A stretch of 64,000 nucleotides of DNA from Sarcocystis neurona (taxonomy: Eukaryota; Apicomplexa; Conoidasida; Eucoccidiorida; Sarcocystidae). Position 1 is the first letter of the stretch; each line of letters begins with the position of its first letter. Below are positions 23,029 to 35,747 of the stretch, piece after piece. The notes beneath the pieces were generated by a model, which was not told the DNA's origin, did no database searches, and saw only the letters and a program-made list of their open reading frames with translations. A program made the position numbers and the translations under genes. Where the stretch lies: positions 3,673,600 through 3,737,599 of the forward strand of contig KL647289.1 of NCBI GenBank assembly GCA_000727475.1, written 5' to 3'.

Positions 23029-23200
23029 CACTTCAGGCGGTTCGCCAAAAGTGCTACAGGGTTCTCTTGTCCTGATCACACGGCAGTGAAAGAATTATGG
23101 GAAAGGAGCAAGGGACTTCAGGCGATCCGCCAAGAGCGCTACTGAGTTTTCCTGCATTGAACACACGGTAATGGAAGTTTCATGAAAGTGAGGGCAAGGG
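23029..23200. repeat. Diverged tandem duplication, about 83-bp unit
   Basis: The sequence acttcaggcggttcgccaaa (from about 23031) and its copy acttcaggcgatccgccaag (from about 23114) are each followed by a gctac, a ttctcttg/tttcctgc stretch, cacacgg and gaaag-type words. The copies differ at many positions. No coding is seen. Confidence 0.7.
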
Positions 23201-26200
23201 GTCGCTGTGAAACGATAATCACTTGGTGTCCCCCTGAAACCGTTGTGCTAACAATAGAATGAAGAGCTCATTTCGTACGTGTTTAATCAAATTTCGGCCT
23301 GAACTGTCGAGTCTGTAGGTCGCACTGTCTGCTTTTTATTCATGTGTGAAAGGCATGCCTATGGGGCATCCCGATTCAGGCGTGAAACACCTACAGCCAA
23401 CTGCTGAACTCGCCCCTTTTGTTTCCGTTCGAATCGGTAACAGTCTCGTTTGACGTGTTTTCATCGGGAAGATAATATGCTACTCGTCAGCCATTGGGCT
23501 CGGCTGCTGCACACTGCAATCAAGATCGATAAAGTGTACGAGCTTATTGTTAACGCCGTCCATCGGCATTATCAGTCGTGCCTTCTATCTGTCCGTCTTT
23601 GCTCCGACGGAACCGACATTTCTGCAGTTTGTGGAAACCGGCGGAGGCTGACAAAGTCACGCCACAAGCGCGTTGACCAACCCGGCCACCTGGGGGGAGT
23701 GCTTCGCGCCAACCGTGGTTACCTCGCAGTCAGCAGCGGCTCCGGCTAAATTGCGAACTGATCAATAAATATGAGTTACTCTCCCCCGCTTCGCACCGGT
23801 ACATCCTATGTCTTGAACATCCCTCGCCCACGTTCTCTGTCGTGGATCTTACAAGTGTGTAAGCTCTACAAGTAGACGGACTCAAACCGTGTACTGCGCT
23901 GCTCCACAGGTAGGTCGAACTGGTTAACCAACAATTAGCTCCCGGTCAGCTAGTCGCGGGATCATCAACAACCGTGCAGGTCTATCCGACAAGTTTTTTA
24001 AACTCTCGTGGGGCCCTTCACTATAGCTGAAGACGAAGCTTACGTCAGCAGCTATGATAAGTGCGACATCGCGCTGCACCCTTCGCTTCGTCTGTCGCGT
24101 CACTCACTTTCCAGCTTTCATCGACACTTCATGACACCGTGAGCGGAATCTCCGGGACACAATCCCTGCTCTGGCACCGAACAATGTGAAGACTCCACTT
24201 CAACTAACTAAGACGTCAGCTATCACTATGCATTCAATAATGTCAAGCTGCATCCTTCCGTGAATTGTGGCAGCTTTTCCATTACAGCCTTCTACGACAC
24301 ATCTCATCGCAGTTTTCATGAGTGATAGCTTCGGGACACGACCCCTGCTACACGCTGTTAAAGTGATCAGACGCCTCTGCTGAGGTCCGGAGATTTGACG
24401 CCATAGTTTTAGGCTGCTTATAAGTGTAGCATCGACCTCCGCTACAGAAGCAGGTATGGACGGTATAACACTTATAAAGAGCATTAGGGCAAAGCAGAAG
24501 AACCTCCCTCCTTCAGCATCTTGTTGCCAGGTATCTTTCGCAGCTCTGAATATTTGTGCCCTTGTCATATAGGAGAAACGGCTACATAAGTGACTAATTG
24601 GAGCAAATGTGTAGGGGATACGCTCGAAATTGGCCTCGTGGATACACTTGCGGAAAGAGAGACGGTAAAATCCTCTGCTTGCCTGGTGTATTTTGTAAGG
24701 CGTGGATGTCGGGAGCCATCTGCATCTTTCCTTCTCGCTTAGACGACAGTCGACTTTCTAGCAGGTGGAACCGGCCTACTGCAGATGGAGCCCGCCTACA
24801 GCACCATCGCCATGCAGAAACGCAGGTGGATATTGGTGACCTATCGGTGAAACGGTCTTAGTGTTCCGTGTAATAATGTCTTCTTCTAAGTATCCGGAAC
24901 ATGCGAATTGACCTTGTAGAACGAAATACTATAGTGGACATTCAGCGGCGCTACCACTTTTACATATGCGTGCCCTCGTGGTGCGAAATGCGCACTTTCG
25001 TACATCAGGGTAAGTGCAACGGAAAAAAGACACCTGAAAAGTTTGACACTGCTTTCTTCGCTGTTCGCCTTGGCCGGACAGCAGGCATTTTGTTTCGTCT
25101 CCCACGCGACAGGCTTCTGCGAAGCAGTGGAGGGTGTGTCGCACGGCGCGGGAACAAATGTACTATAAAAACGCTTTCAAGATCTTCACCGAAAGGAGCC
25201 ACCTGGTAGTCGGTAGTGCGCCGCATTTAACGTATCTCGCCAGGTCGACACAGTCTAAAAGAAAGACCTTGTCTCCTGAGTGGCCGTAGGCTGGTCGAAG
25301 AGTTGTTGTTTAACGACGTAGCGCACTACAACGAAGCTGGTGTCCACCACTGGACCGACTCACCTCTCTTCCGGAATAGGTGGTGGGTATTCAAGTCTCT
25401 ACTGAAAAGGAATGGCGTGCAACACCATCAGCCTGCTTCAACTATCGGGGGTGCGTAAAGAAGTAAATGCCCCGGTAGAAGTGAGGAAGTACCTTTTACT
25501 TTCTATTTATGCCTCAGACCAGCCGGGATACCCATAATCTGCTCAACAGGCGGAACAGGCCTTCTGATTTTGTTTTGTCGACCAAAGGCGATGCGATCTT
25601 GAAAGGCGAAGTCAATATTCTTCTCATTACATCAGTACCCGTCAAGCAAACCTCAAGCATATCTGCGCTTTTAAACATTCTTGTGGAGCTCTTTGCTTCT
25701 GCAATAATAGTCCAGGATTTGTGCTGGTGGTTACGGACCCAAATTTTCTGTGCCGTTGAAAGTCGCTCCGGCTCCCTCTTGTTCCGCTGACACTGGCTAC
25801 AACCGGAGGCGACAAGTCAACTTGGAAAAGCTTCGATAAACAGTTGTTATGCTGACAGCAGCAGAGTTTGGTCGCATGTGAAAGTGGATTCCGCAGACTT
25901 GAGTAGAAATCCCACAACTCGCGCCCTAGATAAGATGTCATCTTTGTCTGAAGAACCATGCGTCCACGTGAACTGTCTCATTCGTTCCGCGGGGGAACAT
26001 GACCGAACACTGTTTTCCCCGCTGGTTCTCTGAGGATCTCTTATGTAATCCTGTGATCGACTTACTCTCGTAACTACAACTCTGACACTCAGTTGGCCAC
26101 ACATTAGCGGGGCACGTCCTGTGTATCAGCCTGTTTGTGTCCTGAGAATTTGCTCACAAATTGGTACATCGCAGGTGATGGGTAGATGTGAAGGTTCCCC

Positions 26201-27060
26201 ACAAGCGGCAAACAATGTCCCCAGACAGATATATGAGTCAATAGTGTCGACATGACGGGGTCCCGTGTCGCAGGTCACGTAAAGTAGATGTGTGCTCCTG
26301 GTGTGACAAAAGCGTCACGCCGGTGGTACGTAGTTGAAAAAGTTGTTCTCGTATATGCTAACAATAGAAGTGTGCCGCCCTGAATGCAGCAGCTTTTCTG
26401 CAGCTGGCCATGCGCCTCGAAAATTACACACGGAGTCCAAGCACGAGGATCAGTGTGTGAATGCGGAAAGTCTTCCGTACCGTAGGGAAGCACTTCTGAA
26501 ACTCTCAAAACGTACAGGTAGCACGCACGTGTGGAAACGAAGAGGCACACACAATTTGCAGTCGTTTTTGCTGACAATTAATCACTTGTTCATGGACAAG
26601 GAAACAAACTGGGGGTCGTAATACAACAGAAGGAAGAGTTAATCGGTGACTTTATACGCTTCCTACATTCTGCGCGTGAGACAGCAGGTGTGGTCTTGTC
26701 TGCATGGTGTAAGGAATTGTAGAATCGGCTCACACCACATCCTGCAGTACAAGCTTTCGAAGGCTTCTCACTTTAAACAAAAGGTCGAGGATTTCTTTGG
26801 CGTAGAAGTTATGATACAGGAAGACACACGTGTCTGCACTTCCGTATCCCGACATTGCAAGCTGCTTCACCATCTCTTTGCACCAATGGCTTACAAAAGT
26901 TGCAAGCAGTTTTTCGGCCACTGCGTAACGTGAGGAGAATAGTGCGTCTCGATCCAAATGTCACAAGGGGAATCGAATGCAGCATGTCGTTCCTAATATC
27001 ACCTGGTCTTTCTCGCACTGAAAAGAAAGTCACCCACAGTTTCCATAAGCGGTGAAAACG
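23200..27060. other. Intergenic stretch, no supported gene
   Basis: Nearly 4 kb in which the longest frames (for example a - strand frame at 24200-24568 and a + strand frame at 24901-25209) have no splice partners, domains or codon pattern I can support. I cannot exclude diverged mobile-element remains: the base composition is more even here and microsatellites are few. Confidence 0.4.
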
Positions 27061-27300
27061 ACCAGCTGCTTCGACAGTCAATAGTGTCCCCCTAATGATT
27101 CTACAGCAGAAAGAAGCCGCTCGCAGCTTCCACACCTACAAACAAACTGCTTTAAGTGAAGAGAAGCCACCTGCCGATTCTACAGTGTTCGAACACCAGA
27201 TGACTACTATATAGTGCCCACGGAATACAAGCCACTTACCGCTTCTACAATGACTTAACACCAGATGGTAACTACGAAGTCCAGATAAACCATTTATTCC
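27060..27300. repeat. Degenerate repeats with a 'gattctac' core
   Basis: Three loosely related units occur: gattctacagcagaaag near 27097, gattctacagtgttcgaaca near 27176 and gcttctacaatgacttaaca near 27240, the last two followed by ccagatg and an act-rich tail. This looks like an old tandem array just before the candidate gene at 27362. Confidence 0.5.
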
Positions 27301-27361
27301 TTTCGTCGTAGTCCCTACACGACAAAATTCAAAGCAGCCAACTACCGCTCTTCAGGAACGT

Positions 27362-28642
27362 ATGTTGCAGGAGAGGAAAACGGACATAGTAACGTATTCA
27401 TCGCTGATGATGTTCTTCGGCCTCCTTTTAATAATCTACCTCGCGGTGCGTGCGTATTACGTCTACAACGACGAAAGGGGCGAAAAGGGACTCCTTATGG
27501 TCCTTCACCATTTTTCAAATGATGATAGGAAAGTGTAGCTACCGCAGCCGGCTTTGCAGAGGAGCCGCGTTCGGGACGAGCATGCGCTATCGAATGATAA
27601 ACGATGGAGAGAATGGCAGCTCTTTTGTGAACTTGTCAGTATACCCCTTCGCTTACTTTGCTGCTGCCGCCGCAGGTTACAAAAGAAAGCTGCATCAGAA
27701 AAGGTTCTTGCATTGGCCACGCAGTTTGCTATTCAGTTGCCGCAGGTAAACTAGTGTAAGGGTGCGTTTACGTAGAAGGGGAAGACCAGGGACTATACTA
27801 GAAGGAGCTAGAGGGAAAAAGCCTTTAGCGAAGCAACGCTGCTTTCACACAGGCACCTGAAACGTCATGCGCTTTCCTGCTGCTACCAACGCATTGAGAA
27901 CAGCTTCGTTCATTCTAGCCTGCCAGCACCATTGCGCACTCATGCGGTTACGATCATACAGATATACACATACATATACACGTGTTTGCATGTGTGTTCG
28001 CGTAAGCACAAGCAAGGAACAGTACGAATATGTTATCTCTGTACAGAGTGTGACAAATTCGAATCTTACAGCTGCATATACCTGCAGATACCCGGGTGTC
28101 TATCTGTATGTGCTTGACGGGCCCACAGGCGGATATATAAGGTAGATTCCACACACCTACGCCCAATGCCTTATTTGGCTGCCCATCTGTAATACTCGGT
28201 CAGTTACCTGCCGGTTCCAAAATGAGGCACTGGCGACCCGGGGGTCGACTACGATTGCAGCTGCACAATGGATATGGACACCTATATGCATATATATATA
28301 TGTATATATATACATGTATTATATATGTATATCTATACATATATGGGCATTAGTAATGTTGTACGTGGCGCAAACTTACGTGTATGCGTCCCACCACACC
28401 GTGGACAATGCAAATCCGGACAGCTCATTACACGTGTCCCTGCACCGTGAGTGTGGCCTTCGTCGGTTCCGCAGCATATCCTACCTAAACCGATTGCAGC
28501 AGTTGCCCTGCAAATAACAGCATCCCGTCACACAAGATACGCAGTTGTTGACATATGGATGACGAAGGAATACAGCTTATACACGCGGTGTTTTGAAGGT
28601 ACTGCTGTCGCGGACGGGTACAGTGTCACGGGAAATCTGTAA
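27362..28642 (+). CDS. Candidate small membrane protein, three exons
   Basis: ATG at 27362 opens exon 27362-27445 (donor GTGCGT), followed in phase 0 by 27560-27745 (acceptor ccggctttgcag, donor GTAAAC) and 28475-28642 (acceptor ggttccgcag) ending at TAA. The product would be 145 residues: a polar N-terminus, one membrane segment (SSLMMFFGLLLIIYLA, about residues 13-28), a basic and cysteine-rich stretch, a helical region with QKKAASEKVLALATQF, and a C-terminal part with KPIAAVALQITASRH. The reading in which the membrane segment anchors a cytosolic tail is inference. No family is recognised. Further small exons within the 729-nt second intron are possible. All three junctions keep phase, which is the main support. 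Confidence 0.4.
28288..28345. repeat. TA/TG microsatellite
   Basis: A tract of TA steps with scattered G and C inside the large second intron of the candidate gene at 27362-28642. Open frames through it are low-complexity Ile/Tyr translation. Confidence 0.9.
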
Positions 28643-28759
28643 AAACGCAGGTGAGATAGAAGTGGTAAGCCTGGTTTTCTAACTTCCTGTGTTGAGTTGG
28701 GGAGCGTCACAATTTCCGCCTCTTTTTTTTTGCTGCAGGAGCAAAGTGCCTGGCAGTGG

Positions 28760-29040
28760 CTTCGTCCGCGGACATTACACGTAGGCGCACATATATGTAC
28801 ACATCTGTGTGTACAAATACACATGCGTCCATTTGTAGACACGCACATGTGCGTACACGCGTGTTTTCCACCCAGCTAGTCATGCCGCGTGTTTAGAGGT
28901 GTCTACGCGAGCAACTACGTGTGTACGTCGGTGTGTACGTGAAGGTGCAAATATGTGCACATACATACGAGTGCGCGTAAGTCTGCGTGTATGTACGCCC
29001 ACATATATCTACGCACACGCTAAGGATGTGCTACCAAAAT
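28760..29040. repeat. Alternating purine-pyrimidine stretch
   Basis: Dense in words such as acacgtaggcgcacatatatg, tgtgtacgtcggtgtgtacg and gtgcgcgtaagtctgcgtg. It is non-coding, with no long open frame. Such alternating sequence could adopt Z-DNA, which is inference. Confidence 0.6.
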
Positions 29041-29098
29041 GAAGGTTTCTCCGCCTTAGTGTTTATGCATCTTAGAGCGATATTCGCGAGAGGCTGAC

Positions 29099-29548
29099 AT
29101 GCGCCTTGTTAAGCACATACCGAGTCGAGCGTGCCCAATAGGGAAGTGCGCTTACATCCGTCGTGCAGTCGCAGTCACTGGAGAGACTTGCTGGCTTTGT
29201 CTGAACCGCTGGGTTGCCCGTCAATTCCGTTTACTTCTTTGTGGAGGTGATGTTGGTGCGCGCGCTGACACGCATGTGTCTCCACTTTATCACTGCAGTA
29301 TATGTGTAAGCAAGAGTCAGGGTTCTTTGGACCTGCTTGGGTATGTGAAGCAACAAGGCTCTGATCACGAGATACGCTGCCTTCTCGAAGTGTCAAGCCA
29401 GTTGTCCGCATTCTCAGACGTTTTCTACCTATATTCTCCCTGTAACACAATCCCATCCGACGAGGGTCGCTCTTTCTTCCTGCGTGACCACTCCTGCTTG
29501 GATACCTATTTCCTAAGAATGATTTCGACATACGTTGCGAGACAGTAG
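29099..29548 (+). other. ATG-started open frame of 149 codons, doubtful
   Basis: The frame opens at an ATG and contains SDHEIRCLLEVSSQLSAFSD, which reads as plausible protein, but length alone is not significant in 64 kb and no splice partner or domain is recognised. It ends just before the long AGT-repeat tract. It may be an isolated exon or chance. Confidence 0.22.
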
Positions 29549-30100
29549 TAGCAGTAGAGGAAGAAATCGCTCTGTTAGTAGCAGCAGTACAAGTAGGAGT
29601 AATTCCAACTGTGGAACAAGGTTTAGTAGCTCTAGTACTATTAGCAGCAGTAGAAGTTTCACGAAATAGTGGTAGGCTTGAGAGTGGTCGTCGTCGTAGT
29701 CGTAGTAGTATTAGTAATGGGGTACAGGTTGTCCGTGCACAAGTGGTAGTAAGAGGAATAGTAGTAGTGGTAATAATAATAGGAGTACAAGTTTTCTCTG
29801 CGTAGTAAAGGTAGTAGTAGTTGTTGTAGTAGTAGTAGTGGTAGTAGTAGTAGTAGTAGTCAGTGGTAGTCGTCGTACGTGTAGTAGGCGTAGTAGTTGC
29901 AGGTATATAGGGACACGAGTGACACTAGGAGTAGAAATAGTCCAAGTGTGGTCATTATTATTAGTAGTAGTCGTAGTAGTAGTAGTAGTAATCGCAGAAG
30001 TCTCGTAGCACTTGGATCGAGAATGGCCGCAGTAGTAGCAGAGTAAAGGTAGAAGAAGAATGATTGGAAGTAGTACCAGTTGTAGTGCCTGTAGTAGTAA
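29543..30100. repeat. Long degenerate AGT trinucleotide tract
   Basis: About 560 bases in which AGT, sometimes replaced by AGC, ATT, CGT or GTT triplets, recurs with the triplet register largely kept. Its purest parts are near 29810-29865 and 29960-29990. One + strand frame would give a serine run and the opposite strand a threonine run, but stops interrupt all frames repeatedly. I treat it as a microsatellite, not a gene. Confidence 0.9.
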
Positions 30101-30512
30101 TGGCAAGGGTACAACTGCTGGAACTGCCGTTCGTACCGCCCTCTTGTCAGTTCACGCGATGCTGTTTGTGACTGGGAGCTACGTGTTGCCTGCCGTGCTC
30201 CGATTCCAGGACAACTGAGGTCCACCCTCACTGCAGAGAAGACACTCGTAGGCAGGTGCAGGAATGCCTAGACACACAGTCTGACACATCTGATCTCTAC
30301 GCCTGTGAATTCTTGCACAATCAACCCGCAGGAGTTATTGAAATGTACGCGTATATACGTATACGGCAAGTCTGAGGAGGTGTGCATCTATATTGCGTCG
30401 CAGTCTTTTTCAAGCCATACACTTCGTCAACCGATCATCGTAGAAACTCGCGAAGACACGAGGTACGCCACTGTACTGCTGAGTCGAGCGCGCCAAATTG
30501 TTGCACTTTTTG

Positions 30513-30626
30513 GTGTCTGTGTGTGTGTGCGCGCGAGTCTACGTGACTGTATGTGTGTGCCTGAATGTGTGTCTGTCTATGTGTGTTTGTGTGTCTGCAC
30601 CTGTGTTTGTCTGTGTGTACGCGTGT
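30513..30626. repeat. TG-rich microsatellite
   Basis: GTGTGT steps interrupted by C and A extend over about 110 bases. The overlapping open frames are Cys/Val low-complexity translations and are not supported as genes. Confidence 0.9.
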
Positions 30627-31460
30627 CCGATATGTCCCTCACACTATGCACCTGAAATCGGTAATTTCCGTGAAAAGGGCGGGACGCGGAAGTACGTATG
30701 CAAGCAGGTTATAACGTTCTAGAAAGTAGGAGGTTGTTTTTTTGAATGCTTCTCCACAACTGTTGCCGAGGTCCAACGCGAGCATTGCTTTGAAGTAGTT
30801 TTTGAATTAGAGTAGTAATCGGTGTACATGTGAGTACGTACTTACACGTGCCGTACAGTCGTGTAGCAGGATGGTTCGCGGCGGGACCTGTATTTGTGGT
30901 GGTGGCCGGGAACACTTCAGAGTGGCAGCCAACAATTCCTTCCTGAAAGCAGAGCATCTTCCCTTATCGACGGGGGCTACGCAGGCCGACGTATGCACAC
31001 GTGTGTGTGTCGCACGCACGGCAGCTACCAAAACTGCACGGCGCCGTGTGTTCGGAAGTACAGGGGTGCATGGGTGCCAGGCAGCAAACGTGTGACACAT
31101 CCTCGGATCGATCTTTTTTCTTATAGATAGGGACGGAGAGATGGATCTAATGGTTTGTGAAGACAGCGCTCTGCGAGTAGAACAGATTGTAGTAGGCCCT
31201 GCGTATCAATAATAACCGTGCAACGATCCAGAATCTCGTATGCACCAGCACTGTTCCTTGGATGCAGTTGAGTACGAGTCAGTACCAGACAAGCAGCTAA
31301 AAGTGCATACGTTTGTGATCCTGTACGTAAGGATCCTCCACGAACGTTTGATCGCGTAGCTTCACGAGCGGAAACGCCGGCTGCGTAAACACATTCATAT
31401 GTGTTGATTGAGCGAAATATTAGCCACTACGTGTACACGGCTGCGGCTCTGCGTACGCAT

Positions 31461-31496
31461 CTATATATGTATACATATATATATATATATACGTAT
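31461..31496. repeat. TA microsatellite
   Basis: Alternating TA with two interrupting cytosines, about 36 bases, non-coding. Confidence 0.85.
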
Positions 31497-32212
31497 ACAA
31501 GTATATGAAGGTCGTCTTCACATACGCGACAATTCTACATGTAGTATTACCGGCATAGAGACTTGGGTAAATGGGCCAAAACAATGGACTTAATTACATG
31601 AATGCGAGGTCGTTGTCCGTCAACTGCAACATCCATTGGTGATACTACAAGGTCCATACACAGGTGGCATGGAACAGGCAGAAGAAGCAAAGGAAAATCC
31701 ATATCAGTTTTTGGCAGAGGCAAGGTGAAGCTCATCAGCTGCAGGAAAAGTGTTTGTGACAGCATGAGTTGATCTCACCATTTCTGTCGAAGTGAAATTC
31801 ACCCTTGTTTCGTAAAAGCTGCTGCTGTAGGCTGCGCAATGCCTTTTTTCATTTTGATCTCTACGACGGAAGTGCTAGTGTTCAGAGCTGTGTATCACTG
31901 AGAACTACAAGTCTGGAACGTTACTGCAAACTATCAGAAGAAGTACTGGAAACGAAATTGAGCGTGATTTTTACTAACAGCCTGGGCAGCGTGATGTCTG
32001 ACAAGTCTTGGTTTGAAAAGTTGTCCGAATCATAGTAGTGAATGGCTTTAATATGAATGCTTTCGTTACTACTGAGGCTAACGTCCATGGCTACACTCTA
32101 CTACTCCGAAGGACGGCTACTGCTACAGGGTTGCACGTGTAGATGTATGTGCATGTGCATATTTCTCTGTATATATATAGTGTTGCCGCATACCCGCCGT
32201 CGACAATAACAT

Positions 32213-32232
32213 ATACACACACACACACACAC
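32213..32232. repeat. CA microsatellite
   Basis: An uninterrupted run of about ten CA steps in non-coding DNA. Confidence 0.9.
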
Positions 32233-34904
32233 CGACAAATACGTATTTGCCTACACTTGTAGGAACAAAAAGACATAAGGAGAAGTACCTAATGTGTCGA
32301 GCTGCTGAGGTGCACACGGTTGTATGTACACCCCAGTGCACATGATTCGTGCAGTTCTGAAGTCTACGTATGCGCGGCAGCGGCTTTGGTCGTCTAGAAA
32401 CTACACAGACAAGGAAGCGTCAAATCTGAGGACTCTCCCAGCTTTAGGGACCCTCGAACCCGTCAATATGTGTCACGTGGGAAGTCTCAGGAGATGCAAA
32501 GATTGCCTGTGTATTGGCACTTGTACACAAAGACTTCCACTTGCAAAAGGGTGAGCAACAGCGGGTCGAATGCGTAAGCGTGCACATGCCTCATCGCTCT
32601 GCTGACACTTCTGCCCGTGACCACCTCACTATAAAGGCGATTACAAGACAGGATTGTGCAAGTACATGGTCAGATACAATAGGGGACCTTTACAAGATAC
32701 GGCACGTCAAGCGTGCCTTATCTATCACTACGAGTAACGACACCAACAGAAAGGCCCAACCATAAATTCAAAAGAAATGCTGCAGCATGATGTACACCAC
32801 ATGCGAAGTATTATAAGCAAAAAAGTAGAGGGATCACTAGAGTACTTCGTATACAACCGCGGACCTGAGAGAAATTACAGCGACAGACTACGTTCATATC
32901 TGCGTGTGTCCCTCCTCCTAAGCGAGCGGACGTACCGCGTGACACCTTTGCCGCACAGTTTCCTGAGTGGAAAAGAGAGCAGGTACGACAGCAAACCAGC
33001 AGAGGTTTCTCAAGAGGGAAAGCTGATACATGCGTGAACTCAAATCGCTGTAGACACGTACGCGTCGCAAGTCATCAGTGTGCTGACGCAAGCACTCATT
33101 AGAGGTATTTGCATCACTAGAATTTTGAACGCATATATATACATGTATATGTATATATAGAGAGAGAGACACGCAGATGTACTATCAAAACTTTTACCGG
33201 TAGAATGCAGTAAGCGTGACGCCCAGTGTCACCACGGGCTTTCCGCGTCACCTTCGTGAACCTACCCAACTAGATGGCAACTTCGTGCGCCACTACGAAG
33301 TCATGATACAAACTCTCATTGCCAACTGACTAGAGTCAACCAGCCTCTTAACTCTATACACATCCGTACATGCATCTACGTACCCAGTTGTACATACGTT
33401 CTCTTTATCGGGGCCATAATTCCTCCGTCAAGGAGGCCGCTCGGACACGCAGTTCGTTGCAGGAAGCCCCCATAAGTCTTGCACTTATGCGTCTCCCGAC
33501 ATTCTCTACCGAAGCCAGGATATAGCGCAGACTACAGCCCTGCACGCACAGTGACGAAGGGAAAGTGAGAGAGTCAGAGCGACGAACGCACGGGCGTACA
33601 TACGCTCCTCCTCAAGACACAACTTTTCTCTATTCATCAGTGTTGTTGCGTGTCGTGATCCGAGCCGTAAGGTACCGTGTTTGCGAAAACTGCTCAATTA
33701 AAAAGCTCAGTTTTTCTTTGCGGACGTCCTCCACGACTACACGTCTAGGACCGCCACCCGTGTACAATGTCGAATTCGTGTAGGGATACAAACACGTGTG
33801 GACCGAGGGAGAGCTGCTGGATACACATGCAGATGTATATACGCAAGTACAGTCCATACGACCAACCGCGTCGATGGTTTCACCGCAGTGGACCACATGG
33901 ATTGTGACAATACACGCTTGTATAATCACAAAGAAAGGAGCCCACATCAGTACATGTATCTGCAAATATATATGCAATTGCATCCATCTGAAAAGGGAGG
34001 CATACTAAAGGAACAGTACGTTTGTCTCTGGGATTCCTGCGTTAATCTTAATGGACGCTGTAGTCGCCTCCCAAAGAGACGCCAGTGATTCCAGGAACGT
34101 GCATGGGAATTGCAGCTGTACCTGGTGGAACAGCACAGTAGCACCGGTAAAAGAAAAGTGAACTGCTGCCGACGACTCTATGCGTGCACTCGGAGCAAAA
34201 ACACGCGTGCAGAGCAACACCTTGCAGTAGGGTGTAGTAGAGCACCTGTTCCGTTACCAAAAGCAGCAGATATCACCGGCACTCAAAATCGGCAAGAAGG
34301 AGGCTGGTTAGACGGTGCAGTACCAGTTGATGAAACGCGTCGTACGCTGTTAGCAGCGAAATACACGCAGGCAACGTGAGGAGAGTCTGTGATGCAACCA
34401 GCATATGGGTATGAAATGGAAATCATACGCAACATCCGGCAGGAGTCATTTCGACGTAATATTACTGGTGTACGCAGCAGACACGGATATGGAATTGCAT
34501 AGTTCAAAATCAACCCTTAATTCCAGTCATGTGTAAATATGTGCAGGATACACGTGGGAGTACAAAACCATAACACGGTCCACGTAAAGGGCTACAGGTG
34601 GTTGCCACAGTGGGCTCCGGCCTCCGCAAAATATTTTTCTGCGTTCTTTGTCACCGCTCAGTTGTGCTTTTACCTAACCGCTTCAGCGCGTATTCGTATA
34701 CGTGGTACATTATGCTACATGTTTGTCTGCTCGCCGTAACGGCTTCTGCATACGTGAGTATAGTTGAGGAAGCAGTGGACAAAAATAAGACACCTCTTCG
34801 TTGACGATTCCTGGCATCTCTGCCCCTGTACAAATCCAGGAGGCGGCACCTTACACTGTATACAAATCACTGAAGCCGGTGCGTCGTGGTGGTTTGCAAT
34901 GTTC

Positions 34905-35470
34905 TTCGCCGTCCTCCGGATCCTTTTCCTTGACTGTCCCCTGACGTGCCATACTTTGCAGTGTACAGCTGCTGTCTGTCCACCAGTCGCTTCGGCGTGA
35001 TTATCCAGTTTCCTCTGGATGTGCTTCTCAGCAAAACCTGCACCCCTCTATATCTCATTACCCTCAACGCAATCACGTATTTCCCTCTCCTCGGGCGTCT
35101 GCCTGACACGTCACCTACCTGTCTTCCGGTGTGTAACCTTCGAGCTTCCATCGCACACGCGACTGTTCATGCGTTCACTCTTTTGTCCTCCTCCGCGTGT
35201 AAATTGAACCGTTGAGTCTCTTCCTTGTCTACCAGTTTGCTTCAAATTCTCCTCATTACTTGGCTGTAGCACCTGAGGGGTACGCCGTCTTGCTCTGACC
35301 CTCTATTCCCCTCCTTTTATATCTGTCTAACAGCTGTGATTTACTCATTGTTTTCCCTCTTTTTACGTAGTCTCTTCGTGCCCTCTGGATGTCTCCCTAA
35401 GAACCCTGGTGCGTTCACCGTCTCCTGCGGGGTAAACTAGTTTCCTGTATTGGTGTAGACAACTTGTGTA
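34905..35470 (+). promoter_or_regulatory. Pyrimidine-rich stretch, possible leader
   Basis: The + strand is strongly T/C-biased (ccctctcctcgggcgtctgc, cttttgtcctcctccgc, gttttccctctttttacg). In this window such blocks precede the two clear + strand genes, so it may be the promoter or leader of a + strand gene starting near 35.5 kb. Confidence 0.3.
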
Positions 35471-35498
35471 TATTTCCGCTCGTATCCAAGCGAAGGAA

Positions 35499-35747
35499 AT
35501 GATTCTTTGCGGGGCGGCACCGCCGCGGCGCCCTCAACCATGGATGTTGCTTGTGAGCGCACTAGTAGAGCCTTTTTCTTCGCCCTCAAACGTCCGTGCG
35601 AACGACCCCTTTCGTCTTACAAGCGCCGTATTTTCAGTCAATAGTGCCAAATACTTGTGTCACTTTTCAGGTTCCCCGCAGTCTGACGGCAATTACGTGT
35701 CCACAGGGCCTCGCATGAACAGGCATTCCAATTCTTTCGCAGTTTAA
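35499..35747 (+). CDS. Candidate first exon, product unknown
   Basis: ATG at 35499 in context aaggaaATG opens a frame of 82 codons directly after the pyrimidine-rich block. A second in-frame ATG at 35541 would begin MLLVSALVEPFSSPS, a possible short signal peptide. The frame ends at TAA at 35747, but donor-like sites inside it (for example after cacttttca) would allow splicing. I could not find a following exon in phase. No domain is recognised. Confidence 0.25.
   Translation: MILCGAAPPRRPQPWMLLVSALVEPFSSPSNVRANDPFRLTSAVFSVNSAKYLCHFSGSPQSDGNYVSTGPRMNRHSNSFAV

Larger units (their letters stand above)
30630..34890. other. Intergenic stretch with weak coding-like patches
   Basis: Over 4 kb with no gene I can support. 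Short patches read as plausible protein, for example 31805-32035 (+), 32777-33037 (+, ATG start) and 34110-34379 (+), but none connects to a neighbour by clear splice sites. Microsatellites at 31461-31496 (TA), 32213-32232 (CA) and 33131-33170 (TA then GA) break it up. Confidence 0.35.

Noticed and set aside
29711..30106. Threonine-rich - strand frame of 131 codons
   Set aside because: Direct translation of the AGT repeat with no unique flanking protein sequence.
30305..30722. Cys/Val-rich + strand frames
   Set aside because: Translation of a TG microsatellite.
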